Positions 37,453 through 46,657 of a DNA stretch of 64,000 nucleotides are shown here, one piece after another. The stretch lies in NCBI RefSeq assembly GCF_003027925.1, contig NZ_PYPS01000012.1, positions 1 to 64,000 on the forward strand. Direction: 5' to 3'. A program made the position numbers and the translations under genes. How positions within the stretch are numbered: position 1 is the stretch's first letter; every line of letters begins with the position of its first letter. Below the pieces are notes generated by a model. That model searched no databases and was not told the origin of the DNA. It saw nothing but the letters and a program-made list of their open reading frames with translations. This stretch comes from Micromonospora sp. RP3T (GTDB taxonomy: Bacteria; Actinomycetota; Actinomycetes; Mycobacteriales; Micromonosporaceae).

Positions 37453-39234
37453 GTGTTCCCTACCGTGCGTGAGGTGCTCGGCCTGGTGCCGGTGCGCCAC
37501 GGCGCGCCGCGCCTGGTCGCCGGCGACGCCGGACTGGACCGGCCGGTGCGGTGGGTTCACGTCACCGAGGTGCCGGACATCGCCACCCTGCTCGGCGGCG
37601 GGGAGCTGGTGCTGACCACCGGCATCGGGCTGCCCGCCGACGACACCGGGCTGCGCGCGTTCGTCGGCGACCTGGCCGATGTCGGGGTCTCCGGGCTGGT
37701 CGTCGAGTTGGGTCGCCGCTACGTCGGCGGCGTGCCCCGGGTGATGGCCGCCGCCGCCGAACGGCGCGGCCTGCCGCTGGTCGAGCTGCGCCGGGCCACC
37801 CCGTTCGTGCGGATCACCGAGGCGGTGCACGCGCTGATCGTCGACGCCCAGCTCACCGAACTGCGGGCCACCGAGGAGATCCACCAACGGTTCACCGAGC
37901 TGTCCGTGGAGGGCGCCGAGCCGGCCGAGGTGCTGCGGCAGGCCGCCGAGCTGGCCGGCTGCCCGGTGGTGCTGGAGAACCTGTCCCGGCAGGTGCTCGC
38001 GTACGACCCGGCGGGGGAGAACGCGGAACTGCTGCTGGACGGCTGGGAGCAGCACTCCCGCCGGATCCGGCCGGCCGGGCGGACCGCGTACGACCCGGAC
38101 AGCGGCTGGCTGGTCACCACCGTCGGCGCGCGGGGACAGGACTGGGGCCGGCTGCTGCTGCGCTGGCCGGCGGCCGAGGCCGCGCCGCCCACCCGGCTCA
38201 CCATCCTGATCGAACGGGCCGCCTCCACGCTCGCCCTGGGCCGGCTGATCCGCCGCGACGCCGAGGGCCTGGAACGACAGATCCACCGGACGCTGCTGAC
38301 CGCGCTCATCGACCACTCCCGCCCGGTGGACGAGGTGGCGCTGCGGGCCAAGGCGCTCGGCGTCACCCTGGACCGCCGGCACCTGGTCGGCGTGGTGGTC
38401 CGGCACCGCAGCGACGACCCGGCCGGGGACGCCACCGACCTTCCTGACGACTCGCGCGCGGGCCCTCGTCGCGACCCGGTCGGCCCGGAGGCCGGCCCGG
38501 CCCGGCTCCGCGATCTCGCCGAGGCGGTCGGCCAGGCCGTGCGTGAGGCCAAGCTGACGGCGTTGACCAGCGCCGTCGACGACCACGCGGTCGGCGCGCT
38601 GCTGGCGCTGCCCGACCCGGCCGCCGAGGAGAGGTCACTCGCCGCGTTCGCCGCCGCGTTGCGTCGGGTACGCCTCGACGCCGCCCCGCCCCGACCGCCG
38701 ACCCCCCGCCCGGGCCGCCCGACGGACGGGGCCGGCCGGGCTGCGGCCAACGGCGGCGTGCGCCCGGTCGACGGGCCGGCCCGTCCGGCGGTCGTCGTGG
38801 CGGCCGGCTCCGGGGTGAGCAGCCTGCGCGAGGCACGCCGGTCGCTGGTCGAGGCGCGGCAGATCGCCGAGGCGGCCCGGCGGGACCCGCGCGACCTGCC
38901 CTGCTTCCGGCTGCCGCACGTCGGGCTGGCCGGCCTGCTGCACCTGCTGCGGGACGAGCCCCGGTTGCAGACGTTCGTGGAGCGGGAACTCGGCCCGCTG
39001 CTGGCGTACGACGCCCAGCATCCCCGGGAACAACTGCTCGGCACGTTGCGCGCGTACCTGGAGCAGGGCCGGAACAAGTCGGCCGGCGCGGTGGCCGCGC
39101 ACCTGTCCCGACCGGCCTTCTACGAGCGACTGGCTCGGATCGGCCGCATCCTCGACGCCGATCTCGACTCGGTCGACCAGTGCCTCTCCCTGCACGTCGC
39201 CCTGCTGGCCCTGGACGCCGTCCGCACGTCCTGA
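37453..39234 (+). CDS. PucR-family transcriptional regulator
   Basis: 593 aa. N-terminal PucR sensory domain (1-130: VREVLGLVPVRHG, GGELVLTTGIGL), a middle GGDEF-like region interrupted by an Ala/Pro/Arg-rich insert (about 410-450), and C-terminal HTH_30 (ETLGTL-type LLGTLRAYLEQGRNKSAGAV, then SRPAFYERLARIGRIL). Such regulators often activate purine or amino-acid catabolism; the target is unknown and no catabolic operon is adjacent. Confidence 0.88.
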   Translation: MFPTVREVLGLVPVRHGAPRLVAGDAGLDRPVRWVHVTEVPDIATLLGGGELVLTTGIGLPADDTGLRAFVGDLADVGVSGLVVELGRRYVGGVPRVMAAAAERRGLPLVELRRATPFVRITEAVHALIVDAQLTELRATEEIHQRFTELSVEGAEPAEVLRQAAELAGCPVVLENLSRQVLAYDPAGENAELLLDGWEQHSRRIRPAGRTAYDPDSGWLVTTVGARGQDWGRLLLRWPAAEAAPPTRLTILIERAASTLALGRLIRRDAEGLERQIHRTLLTALIDHSRPVDEVALRAKALGVTLDRRHLVGVVVRHRSDDPAGDATDLPDDSRAGPRRDPVGPEAGPARLRDLAEAVGQAVREAKLTALTSAVDDHAVGALLALPDPAAEERSLAAFAAALRRVRLDAAPPRPPTPRPGRPTDGAGRAAANGGVRPVDGPARPAVVVAAGSGVSSLREARRSLVEARQIAEAARRDPRDLPCFRLPHVGLAGLLHLLRDEPRLQTFVERELGPLLAYDAQHPREQLLGTLRAYLEQGRNKSAGAVAAHLSRPAFYERLARIGRILDADLDSVDQCLSLHVALLALDAVRTS

Positions 39235-39356
39235 CAAAGCCGCCCCCGCCCGGCCGCCGACCCGCGGGCTCGACGCGAGGCGCTGCTCCTGCCGCGGCCG
39301 TATCCGGGCGGTCTCGTTACGGAGCGTCACTCCGGAGGGTGGGCCATGCGCTTTTC

Positions 39357-39402
39357 TGCCGTATACCTCAGGGGCATAATTATGCCCCTGAGGTATACGG
39401 CA
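39357..39402. repeat. Perfect 46-nt palindrome
   Basis: 23-bp perfect arms with no loop, centred at 39379/39380, containing CTCAGGGGCATAA and its complement. It lies between the convergent pucR and murL genes in a locally AT-richer stretch of the 226-nt gap 39235-39460. It could be a bidirectional terminator, a recombination site, or a protein-binding site. Confidence 0.8.
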
Positions 39403-39460
39403 CTCGGCAGCGTTCGTGTCCGACGGCGACACGCCGAGACGCCGACACGCCGACGCTCGT

Positions 39461-40810
39461 TCAGGCGAGGGCGGTGAGGGCCTTGGCGTAGGGGGCGGGG
39501 ACGAAGCTCGGGCCGGCGGGGGTGAACACGTCGGAGGTCGCGGCGGCCTGCCAGGCGGTGTCCGGCAGCGCCGCCACCAGGGCGCGCACCACCGGGGCGT
39601 CCCGCCACTGGTCCTGCTGCGCGAGCAGACTCAGCGCCACCACCGACTCCTCCACCTCGCCGACGCACTCGAACGGCTTGTGCCCGTCCACGCCGAGCAG
39701 TTCCCGGTAGCCGGGAACCTGGGACTCGTCGGCCAGCAGGTCACCGCCGAAGATGCCGGTGAGCCGCTCGCGGGGCATGAACGGGGCCATGGCCAGGAAC
39801 ACGAAGCGGCACTTCGGGCAGTCCCGGCACCAGCGCTCGCTCGCGTCGTGCAGCTTGAACGCGGCGTTGCAGCTCGTCACCACCGCGTCGTACCTGTCGA
39901 TCTCGGCGAACAGCCGGGCGATGTGCAGCTCGGACAGGGAACGCAGGAGCGAGAAGTACGGCTCGGTGAGCCCGGCGTGCTCGGCCAGCGCGGCCCGCAG
40001 CAGCCCCTCCGCCTCGACGCCCTTGGACCACTGGTGGTTGATCTCGTGGCCCTGCCAGACCAGGTTCGGGTCGGACGCGGAGCGCTCGTTCGACATCACC
40101 ACCGGCCCGAGGTCGTGCAGCACGGCGGTGGCGACCGCGATCAGCGAGTTGATCGCGGTGACCGGGATGTGCCCGTTGCGGGCCCCGGCCCGGTTCAGCT
40201 CGAACAGCACCGGGTCGAGTCGCCGCCGGGCGGCGAGCGGCGTCAGCCCGGACGCCTCGTTCACCGACACGATCACGTGGTTCGGGTTGACCGAGAACGG
40301 CACCGGGTCGAGGCCGGCCCGGCGCAGCGCCTCCAGCGTGACGATGGAGTCCTTGCCGCCGCCCACCGCCGACAGCGGACGCCGGTCGGAGTTGTCCCAC
40401 GGCGCCGCCGACTCGACGGAACCGGCCGGGACCTCCGGGCGCAGCGTCAGCACGTGCGGCAGCGCGTTGCGGTACGCGTACTCGGCGAGGCCCTTGGTGT
40501 AGACGGCGGTGACCAGCTCGACGGCGGCGGACCCCAGCGGCGCCGGCAGTACCAGCCGGGGCGGCGCGGCGGCCTTGTAGTAGCTGACGCCGGCGACCAC
40601 GTGCAGCAGCTCCAGGACCCGGGCCAGCCGCGCCGCGGTGGCGTCGGAGACCGGCTCCGCCGGCAGCGGAAGCGTGATCACCTCGGTGAACCGCTGGTCG
40701 CCGTCGGGACCGGTCAGGGCGTAGTCGAACAGCACCTCGCCGGTGGCGAAGTCGATCGAGTACGACGGGAAGGTGAAGGCGGCCATCCGTCCGAGCTGTC
40801 CGTTAAGCAC
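39461..40810 (-). CDS. murL: UDP-MurNAc-L-Ala-L-Glu epimerase
   Basis: 449 aa from GTG 40810, five bases after -10-like TAGTAT; an ATG at 40786 is an alternative. Adenylating PP-loop-like SAVGGGKDSIVTLEAL (about 147-162) and a Cys cluster CRDCPKC (about 330). The function follows from family resemblance and from its divergent neighbour murD2: MurD2 adds L-glutamate to UDP-MurNAc-L-Ala and MurL then inverts it to D-Glu using ATP. This replaces glutamate racemase plus classical MurD, as shown in Xanthomonas. Confidence 0.85.
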   Translation of the reverse strand: MLNGQLGRMAAFTFPSYSIDFATGEVLFDYALTGPDGDQRFTEVITLPLPAEPVSDATAARLARVLELLHVVAGVSYYKAAAPPRLVLPAPLGSAAVELVTAVYTKGLAEYAYRNALPHVLTLRPEVPAGSVESAAPWDNSDRRPLSAVGGGKDSIVTLEALRRAGLDPVPFSVNPNHVIVSVNEASGLTPLAARRRLDPVLFELNRAGARNGHIPVTAINSLIAVATAVLHDLGPVVMSNERSASDPNLVWQGHEINHQWSKGVEAEGLLRAALAEHAGLTEPYFSLLRSLSELHIARLFAEIDRYDAVVTSCNAAFKLHDASERWCRDCPKCRFVFLAMAPFMPRERLTGIFGGDLLADESQVPGYRELLGVDGHKPFECVGEVEESVVALSLLAQQDQWRDAPVVRALVAALPDTAWQAAATSDVFTPAGPSFVPAPYAKALTALA

Positions 40811-40858
40811 AGGTCATACTAGTCCGGACCCACCGGGACGCGAGCAAGGAGATCCAAC
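40811..40858. promoter_or_regulatory. Overlapping divergent promoters of murL and murD2
   Basis: CATACT (40815-40820) reads as -10 for murD2 and TAGTAT (plus 40816-40821, minus strand) as -10 for murL, so the two boxes overlap almost fully. Only one RNA polymerase could occupy the site, tying expression of the two pathway partners together. AAGGAG before the murD2 GTG is its ribosome site. Confidence 0.45.
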
Positions 40859-42208
40859 GTGCGCCTGTCTGACCTGCGCGGACGCTCTGTGGCGATCTGG
40901 GGCACGGGGCGTGAGGGCATGGCCGCCGCCCGAGCGGTCGCCGCGCACGGTCCGGCCGGTCTCGTCGCGGTGGACGACCGGGCGAATTTCCTGTCGCTGC
41001 CCTGGGAGGGCGCGCTGGCCGAGGCCGCCCCGCTGGTCACCGGCGAGCCGGGACGGCACGCGCTCACCGCCGCCGACGTGGTGGTCCGTTCGCCGGGCGT
41101 GCCGCAGACCCACCCGTGGATGATCGAGCTGCGGCAGCGCGGCATCCCGGTGACGCAGGGCACCGCGCTGTGGATGGCCGACCACGCCGACCGGACCATC
41201 GGGGTCACCGGCAGCAAGGGCAAGAGCACCACCTCCAGCCTGATCAGCCATCTGCTGGCCGCCGTCGGCCGGCCGAACGTGTTCGGCGGCAACATCGGCG
41301 TGCCCACGCTGGAGCTGCCGGACGCGGAGCTGTACGTGCTGGAACTCTCCAGCTACCAGTGCAGCGACCTGACCGACTCACCGCGGATCTCCGTGGTCAC
41401 CGCGTTGTTCCCGGAGCACCTGGACGCGCACGGTGGGGAGCGGGAGTACTACCGGGACAAGCTGAACCTGCTGGCGCACGGCCCGCACGCCGTGGTGGTC
41501 AACGGGGCGGACCCCCGGCTCGCCGTGGAACTCGGCGACCGGGCGGCGGTCCGCGCCGGCTCGCCCGACACCACCCACGTGGCGACCGGCCCGGACGGCA
41601 CGCAGTGGTTCCACAGGCGGGACACGCCGCTCTTCCCCCGCGCGGTGCTGCCGCTCGTCGGCCGGCACAACGAGGGCAACCTCTGCGTCGCGCTCGCCGT
41701 GCTCGACGTGCTCGGCGTGGACGTGGCGGCGCTCAAGGACACGCTGGCCGTCGCGGTCGCGGAGTTCCAGGGACTGGCCCACCGGCTCACCGAGATTCCC
41801 GACCCGTCCGGGCTCACCTTCGTCGACGACACGCTCGCCACCAGCCCATACGCGGCCATGCACGCCATCGACGCGTACGACGGGCGGCCGTTGACGGTCA
41901 TCCTGGGCGGCACCGACCGGGGGGTGGACTACGCGCCGCTCCGCGACCACCTGGCCGAGCGGGAGATCACCGTGATCGGCATTCCGGACAGCGGCCCGCG
42001 GATCATCGAGGCGCTGACCGGGCTGCCGGGCGTGCGGTGCGAGATCGTCGACGACCTGTCCGACGCGGTGCGCCGGGCCCGCAAGATCACCCCGGCCGGC
42101 GGGGTCGTGCTGTTGTCGCCGGCCGCGCCCAGCTACGGCCGGTTCCGCAACTTCGAGCACCGGTCGGAGGCGTTCCGCGAGGCCATCGCGGAGACCATGG
42201 CCGGCTGA
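40859..42208 (+). CDS. murD2: UDP-MurNAc-L-Ala:L-glutamate ligase
   Basis: 449 aa, Mur ligase. Rossmann-like N-terminus (SVAIWGTGREGMAAARA), ATP loop GVTGSKGKST (115-124), central FGGNIGVPTLELPD and LELSSYQ, C-terminal VDDTLATSPYAAMHAIDA and GGTDRGVDY. MurD-like, but adjacent to murL, which identifies it as the L-Glu-adding MurD2 variant. GTG 40859 with AAGGAG. Confidence 0.87.
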   Translation: MRLSDLRGRSVAIWGTGREGMAAARAVAAHGPAGLVAVDDRANFLSLPWEGALAEAAPLVTGEPGRHALTAADVVVRSPGVPQTHPWMIELRQRGIPVTQGTALWMADHADRTIGVTGSKGKSTTSSLISHLLAAVGRPNVFGGNIGVPTLELPDAELYVLELSSYQCSDLTDSPRISVVTALFPEHLDAHGGEREYYRDKLNLLAHGPHAVVVNGADPRLAVELGDRAAVRAGSPDTTHVATGPDGTQWFHRRDTPLFPRAVLPLVGRHNEGNLCVALAVLDVLGVDVAALKDTLAVAVAEFQGLAHRLTEIPDPSGLTFVDDTLATSPYAAMHAIDAYDGRPLTVILGGTDRGVDYAPLRDHLAEREITVIGIPDSGPRIIEALTGLPGVRCEIVDDLSDAVRRARKITPAGGVVLLSPAAPSYGRFRNFEHRSEAFREAIAETMAG

Positions 42209-42221
42209 GCCGACCGCGACA

Positions 42222-42986
42222 GTGGACTTCGCCTTCGCCACCGCGCCCGGATCGGACCGGCCCAACGAGGACCACGTCGTGGTGTCGGCCGACTGGGCGT
42301 TCGTGCTGGACGGTGTCACCCGACCGCCCGGTCTCGACACCGGCTGCGTACACGGTCCGGCGTGGCTGGTGCGGCAGTTGGGCGACTGTCTGGTGGGCGC
42401 GTTGACGGCCGCCCCGGCGGCACCGCTCGACCGGGTCCTGGCCACCGCCATCGACCGGTTGCGGTGCCGCCACGAGGGGCGCTGCGACCTGTCCAACCCG
42501 CACAGTCCGTCGTCGACGGTCGCCGTGGTCCGGGCCACCGACGACCAGGTGGACTATCTGGTGCTGTGCGACTCGTCGGTGGTGTTCGAGAACGCGGACG
42601 GCCGCACGGTCGTGCACGACGACCGCACCGACAAACTGCCGGCGTACGACCGGGACACGGTGGCCCGGCTGCGCAACCGGCCGGGCGGTTTCTGGGTGGC
42701 GTCGACCGATCCGGCGGCGGCGGCCGAGGCGGTGACCGGCCGGGTGGCCCGCTCCGGGCTGCGTCGGCTGCTGCTCTGCACCGACGGCGTCTCCCGGCTG
42801 ACCGAGTTCTTCGCGCTCGACTGGGCGGAGGTGTTCGGGATCGCCGAGCGGTCCGGGCCCGGCGCCGTCATCGACACCGTCCGCCGCCACGAGACCGGCC
42901 GGCCGGAGCTGTTGGCGCGGCCGGGGCGGGGCCCGGTCAAGCAGCACGACGACGCGACGCTCGCCGTGCTGCTTCCCCGCCCCTGA
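42222..42986 (+). CDS. PP2C-like protein phosphatase
   Basis: 254 aa; GTG start 13 nt after the murD2 stop. PP2C metal motifs: GSDRPNEDHV (10-19), FVLDGVT (27-33), SSTVAVV, LLCTDGVSRL (about 190) and KQHDDATLAVL at the C-terminus. No membrane or sensor domain. It probably dephosphorylates Ser/Thr on proteins; linkage with murD2 suggests cell-wall-related signalling (inference). Confidence 0.8.
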   Translation: MDFAFATAPGSDRPNEDHVVVSADWAFVLDGVTRPPGLDTGCVHGPAWLVRQLGDCLVGALTAAPAAPLDRVLATAIDRLRCRHEGRCDLSNPHSPSSTVAVVRATDDQVDYLVLCDSSVVFENADGRTVVHDDRTDKLPAYDRDTVARLRNRPGGFWVASTDPAAAAEAVTGRVARSGLRRLLLCTDGVSRLTEFFALDWAEVFGIAERSGPGAVIDTVRRHETGRPELLARPGRGPVKQHDDATLAVLLPRP

Positions 42987-43160
42987 GCCGGTCACCGGGT
43001 CCGGGGCGCCGCACGGGTGACGGAATCCCGACGGTGGTCTTGTTCCGCCGGACGGGCAACGGTTCAATACTGCCGTTCTCGCCCACGCCGAGGACGCCTC
43101 GCCAGGCGTCACCGCACCGGTTCCACGAACGGGCGGCCGGTTCGACGGAAGGTGCCAGCC

Positions 43161-43541
43161 GTGATCGAGGAGACGGGCGCTCCGATGTCCTCCGAGGACC
43201 TGTACCGGGCGGCGGCCATGGACGCCAAGACGTTGCAGGACCGGATCCTCACGGCGGCCGGTCCCGGTGTCGACGTCAGTGACGGCCGCGCGCCGGCCCA
43301 GGCCCTCGCCGACGCCCTCCTCGCCGTGGTGCAGGACCACCTGGCGCAGACCTCGAACGAGCACGACGTGGAGCTGTTCCTCGAGGTCAACGGCCGGCCG
43401 CCGGAGGATGTCGCCGCCTGGCCGGTGAACATCCTGGCGGGCCTCGTCCTGCGCCGGACCCCGGCCGCCGACCGGCACGCGATCTGCGAGCGCGCGGTGC
43501 GGATCGCGGCCCGGCGGCTCCGGTCGGCCGCCGGCGCCTGA
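43161..43541 (+). CDS. Hypothetical protein
   Basis: 126 aa from GTG 43161 with GGAAGG eight bases upstream; ATG 43185 is an alternative. Helical, soluble, with conserved-looking SNEHDVELFLEVNGRPPEDV and WPVNILAGLVLRR. I recognise no family. It lies between the PP2C gene and murB. Confidence 0.6.
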   Translation: MIEETGAPMSSEDLYRAAAMDAKTLQDRILTAAGPGVDVSDGRAPAQALADALLAVVQDHLAQTSNEHDVELFLEVNGRPPEDVAAWPVNILAGLVLRRTPAADRHAICERAVRIAARRLRSAAGA

Positions 43542-43588
43542 CCGACGGGTCGCGCCGAGGAAGCCGCGGGCGGCGGTGAGCCGGTCAG

Positions 43589-43594
43589 TAGGCT
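43589..43594 (+). promoter_or_regulatory. -10 box for leaderless murB
   Basis: TAGGCT, six bases before the murB GTG at 43601, no ribosome site. Confidence 0.45.
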
Positions 43595-43600
43595 GGCACG

Positions 43601-44614
43601 GTGACAACCACGTTTGCTGACCTGACCACGATGCGGGTCGGTGGTCCGATCGGTCGCCTCTACGTGCCGGAGACCACCCCCGATCTGCTCGACCTGCTGC
43701 GCCGGGCCACCGCCGCCGGGGATCCGCTGCTGGTCATGGGCGGCGGTTCGAACCTGGTGGTGGGCGACGTCGGCTGGGACGGGACGGTCGTCAGGTTGGC
43801 GACCTCGGAGTTCCGCATCGACGGGGAGCTGGTCACCGCGGCCGCCGGCGTCGAGTGGGACCGCCTGGTGGCGGCCACCGTCGACGCCGGGCTCGCCGGC
43901 CTGGAGGCGTTGTCCGGCATCCCCGGGCTGGTGGGCGGCACGCCGGTGCAGAACGTCGGCGCGTTCGGCACGGTGACCTCGGACGTGCTCGACTCGCTCT
44001 CCGTCCACGACCGGCAGACCGGCGCGCTGGAGCGGTGGACGCCGGAGCGCTGCGGCTTCGGCAGCCACCGGCAGTCCGTCTTCAAGCACAGCGACAGGTG
44101 GGTCGTGGTGGAGGTGACGTACCGGCTGCGCCGCAGTGACCAGTCGCGGCCGATCGAGTACGTGGAACTGGCGAAGCGGCTGGGCATCGACGTCGGCGGC
44201 ACCGCCGCACCGGCGGACGTCCGCGCGGCCGTGCTCGCGCTGCGGCGCGGCCGCGCCATGGTTCTCGACCCGGCGGACCACGACACCTGGAGCGTCGGGT
44301 CGTTCTTCATCAACCCGGTCCTCGCCGAGGTGCCGGAGCAGGCCCGGGAGTGCCCCCGCTATCCGGACGTCAAGGGCACCAAGCTGCCGGCCGCCTGGTT
44401 GATCGAGCGGGCCGGCTTCCCCCGAGGCTACGGCCACGACTGGGGCAACGGCACGGTGGCGCTGTCCAGCCGGCACGCGCTCGCGGTGACCAACCGGGGT
44501 GGCGCCACCACGGCCGAGGTGATGAAGTTCGCGGCGCACATCCGCGCGGGCGTCGAGGCGCGTTTCGGTATCCGGCTGGGTCCCGAATGCGATCTGGTCA
44601 ACTGTTCCTTCTGA
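43601..44614 (+). CDS. murB: UDP-N-acetylenolpyruvoylglucosamine reductase
   Basis: 337 aa; FAD/NADPH enzyme that forms UDP-MurNAc. FAD-binding GGGSNLVVGD (47-56), GIPGLVGGTPVQNVGAFG, catalytic Ser 234 (VGSFFINP) and Glu 329 (GPECDLVNC). Type I-like length with an inserted segment after 180. Leaderless GTG. A short hairpin follows. Third cell-wall precursor gene within 5 kb after murL and murD2. Confidence 0.93.
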   Translation: MTTTFADLTTMRVGGPIGRLYVPETTPDLLDLLRRATAAGDPLLVMGGGSNLVVGDVGWDGTVVRLATSEFRIDGELVTAAAGVEWDRLVAATVDAGLAGLEALSGIPGLVGGTPVQNVGAFGTVTSDVLDSLSVHDRQTGALERWTPERCGFGSHRQSVFKHSDRWVVVEVTYRLRRSDQSRPIEYVELAKRLGIDVGGTAAPADVRAAVLALRRGRAMVLDPADHDTWSVGSFFINPVLAEVPEQARECPRYPDVKGTKLPAAWLIERAGFPRGYGHDWGNGTVALSSRHALAVTNRGGATTAEVMKFAAHIRAGVEARFGIRLGPECDLVNCSF

Positions 44615-44630
44615 TCGGTCTTTCTCGGCG

Positions 44631-44646
44631 TGTCGGTTAGCCGACA
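44631..44646 (+). terminator. Weak hairpin after murB
   Basis: TGTCGG-TTAG-CCGACA, six-bp stem, 17 nt after the stop. The rest of the 204-nt gap to 44818 shows only the -10 box at 44805. Confidence 0.35.
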
Positions 44647-44804
44647 ATGTGCCGGCGTCGATGCGAAGTGGTCGCGGTGATTGCGGTCGAACTGGTCGAA
44701 GGGCTGAACGTCCGGCAATTCGCGACCGGATCGGATGAGCGTCGGGCGACCGTTCCGGTGTCGGTACGCCTCCGACGGGCGACTTCCCCGCAGGCGTCCT
44801 CGCC

Positions 44805-44810
44805 TATGGT
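44805..44810 (+). promoter_or_regulatory. -10 box for the leaderless CATRA-associated gene
   Basis: TATGGT, eight bases before the ATG at 44819, no ribosome site. Confidence 0.4.
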
Positions 44811-44818
44811 GGCTGTCG

Positions 44819-45154
44819 ATGAACGAGACCGGTGCGCCCGACCCCGACGACATCCTGCAATACGCCATCGACGCGTTGGCCGACATCCGTGAGGCGACGC
44901 TCCCGCCGGAGAAATGGGAACAGTTCCGCAGTTGTCTGGTGCTGATGAATGAGGCACTGGATCGGCGCGACCTGGTCGCCGTCAATCGGTGCCGGCAACG
45001 GATCGAGGCGCTCGAGAATCTGTTGGGCGCCAAGGCGGACCTCGCCAGGGACGTGCGGCAGTCGGTGCCGTTGCGGGGGCAGGCCGATCGGCTGACCGAC
45101 CGGCTGCGCCGGGAGAAGGGGGACGGGTCGGAACCGGACGGCCGGGGTCGATGA
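44819..45154 (+). CDS. CATRA-associated small protein
   Basis: 111 aa, acidic N-terminus and basic C-terminus, all helical: DDILQYAIDALADIREATLP, then WEQFRSCLVLMNEALDRRD and a basic tail. It fits the small proteins that accompany CATRA (caspase- and TPR-repeat-associated) genes in actinobacterial conflict systems, judged from memory of the family and from the next gene. Stop overlaps the next start (ATGA). Probably an adaptor or regulator; role unknown. Confidence 0.55.
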   Translation: MNETGAPDPDDILQYAIDALADIREATLPPEKWEQFRSCLVLMNEALDRRDLVAVNRCRQRIEALENLLGAKADLARDVRQSVPLRGQADRLTDRLRREKGDGSEPDGRGR

Positions 45155-46617
45155 GGCTGCACGCGTACGCGCTCAACGCGTACACCTATTTCGACGGCCT
45201 CCGGGACACCGGCATCGCGGCCCGGATCACCGCCGCCTGCCGCAGCCTCGGCATGCGGGAGCCCGACCGGGTGCCGCTCGTGCACGGCGACGGCCTGCGG
45301 GCCCGGCAGTTCCTCACCGCCCCGGGCGACGGCACCCGGCAGGCGCTGCGGTACACCACAGCCCGCCTCGACGCGTTCCTGGTCTGTCTGGCGCCGGTCG
45401 ACGGCACCGCGGACTGGCGTGACCTCGACCGGGCGTGGCGGACGGCGGTGGGCGCGACGACCGACGAGGACTGCACCGGTCGGGTGCGGCTGTTCTACGC
45501 GCTGTACGACGGCGACGGTGACGCCGACCGGCTCGCCGCCGAGGCGGAGGCCGCGCTGCCGGCCGGAACGGACCTCCGTGGGGCGGAACCGACCGAGCCG
45601 GTGCCGGGCACCTGGCTGTGGGAGGTTCCGTCGCCCGACCCGGCTCGCCTGGAACGCGTCCTCGTGCTGCTGGCGCCCACCGCCGGCGAGTCGTTGAGCG
45701 ACTCCTGGGTGTGGCCGGACGGCGACGCGCGGCTCCGGCCGCTGCCCGGCTACCTCTGGGAGATGGCCAAGGTCCGCCACGAGGCCCGCCGGTTCGCGGA
45801 GCGCCGCTCGCGGGACCGACAGGCCCGGTTGTACGACCTCGCGTCACGCGTCGAGGACAGCGAGCGGACCGACCCCGAACCGACCGAGGCCCGCGAGGAG
45901 CGGCTCCGGAAACTCCGGCGGGAGACGGCGTTGGGCGCCGCCGACGAGGCCGACCTGCGCATCATGTCCCGGACGGTCACGGCCGAGGAGCACAACGCCC
46001 GGATCTGGCTGCGCGACTGGGCGGACACGCTCGCGGTGCCGGACCGCCACGCCTGGGTCGAGGGTCTGGCCGGGCCGGTGGCCGCGGACCTGGCGTACGT
46101 GGCCTGGCTGCTGACCGAGATCGACGACGCGGCGGACACGGCGCGCAACACCGTGGCCTACGCGGAGCCGATGGCGCAGATCGGCGCCGCCGACCTGGAA
46201 CGGCGGCTGCGTGCCCTCGCCGAACGCCACGAGTTCCTGACCGCGCTGCACACGTCGGTCCTCGCCGCCGTCGGCCTGCTGCTGGCCGCGTCCCAGTCGC
46301 TCAGCTACGACTGGCCGACCTACGCGTCGCTGCGCGCGCCGTTCATCGTCTCGGTGGCCGCGGGTGCGTTGTTCCTGCTGCTCGTCGCCGCGCTTCGGGC
46401 GACCCGCCGCTTCTGGTGGCGGCTTTGGGTCGCCGTCGCCGCCGCCGGCTTCGCCGCCTCGGTGACCTGGTTCGTGGTGACCTGGCTGGTCCGGTGGCAG
46501 ACCGCGCATCCGCCCGCCGCGCCGGTCACCCGCGGCTGGTCGGCCGCCGCCGCGGCGGTGGCGCTCGCCGGCTGGCTGGTCCGCCGGGCGATCAGGTCCC
46601 GACGTGAACCGCGATGA
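45151..46617 (+). CDS. CATRA-type membrane protein of a conflict system
   Basis: 488 aa. The N-terminal alpha/beta domain (MRLHAYALNAYTYFDGLRDT to about 200) resembles CATRA proteins. A charged helical linker (200-365) follows, then four membrane helices (about 369-384, 396-415, 425-447, 463-477) and a short basic tail. CATRA proteins occur with caspase-like TPR proteases, as here. It may localise or hold the protease at the membrane, or act itself as a membrane effector. Coupled to the small gene by ATGA. Family assignment is from memory. Confidence 0.55.
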   Translation: MRLHAYALNAYTYFDGLRDTGIAARITAACRSLGMREPDRVPLVHGDGLRARQFLTAPGDGTRQALRYTTARLDAFLVCLAPVDGTADWRDLDRAWRTAVGATTDEDCTGRVRLFYALYDGDGDADRLAAEAEAALPAGTDLRGAEPTEPVPGTWLWEVPSPDPARLERVLVLLAPTAGESLSDSWVWPDGDARLRPLPGYLWEMAKVRHEARRFAERRSRDRQARLYDLASRVEDSERTDPEPTEAREERLRKLRRETALGAADEADLRIMSRTVTAEEHNARIWLRDWADTLAVPDRHAWVEGLAGPVAADLAYVAWLLTEIDDAADTARNTVAYAEPMAQIGAADLERRLRALAERHEFLTALHTSVLAAVGLLLAASQSLSYDWPTYASLRAPFIVSVAAGALFLLLVAALRATRRFWWRLWVAVAAAGFAASVTWFVVTWLVRWQTAHPPAAPVTRGWSAAAAAVALAGWLVRRAIRSRREPR

Positions 46618-46657
46618 CCCATTCCGACCGTGTGCGACGACGACCGCAGGAGGATCC

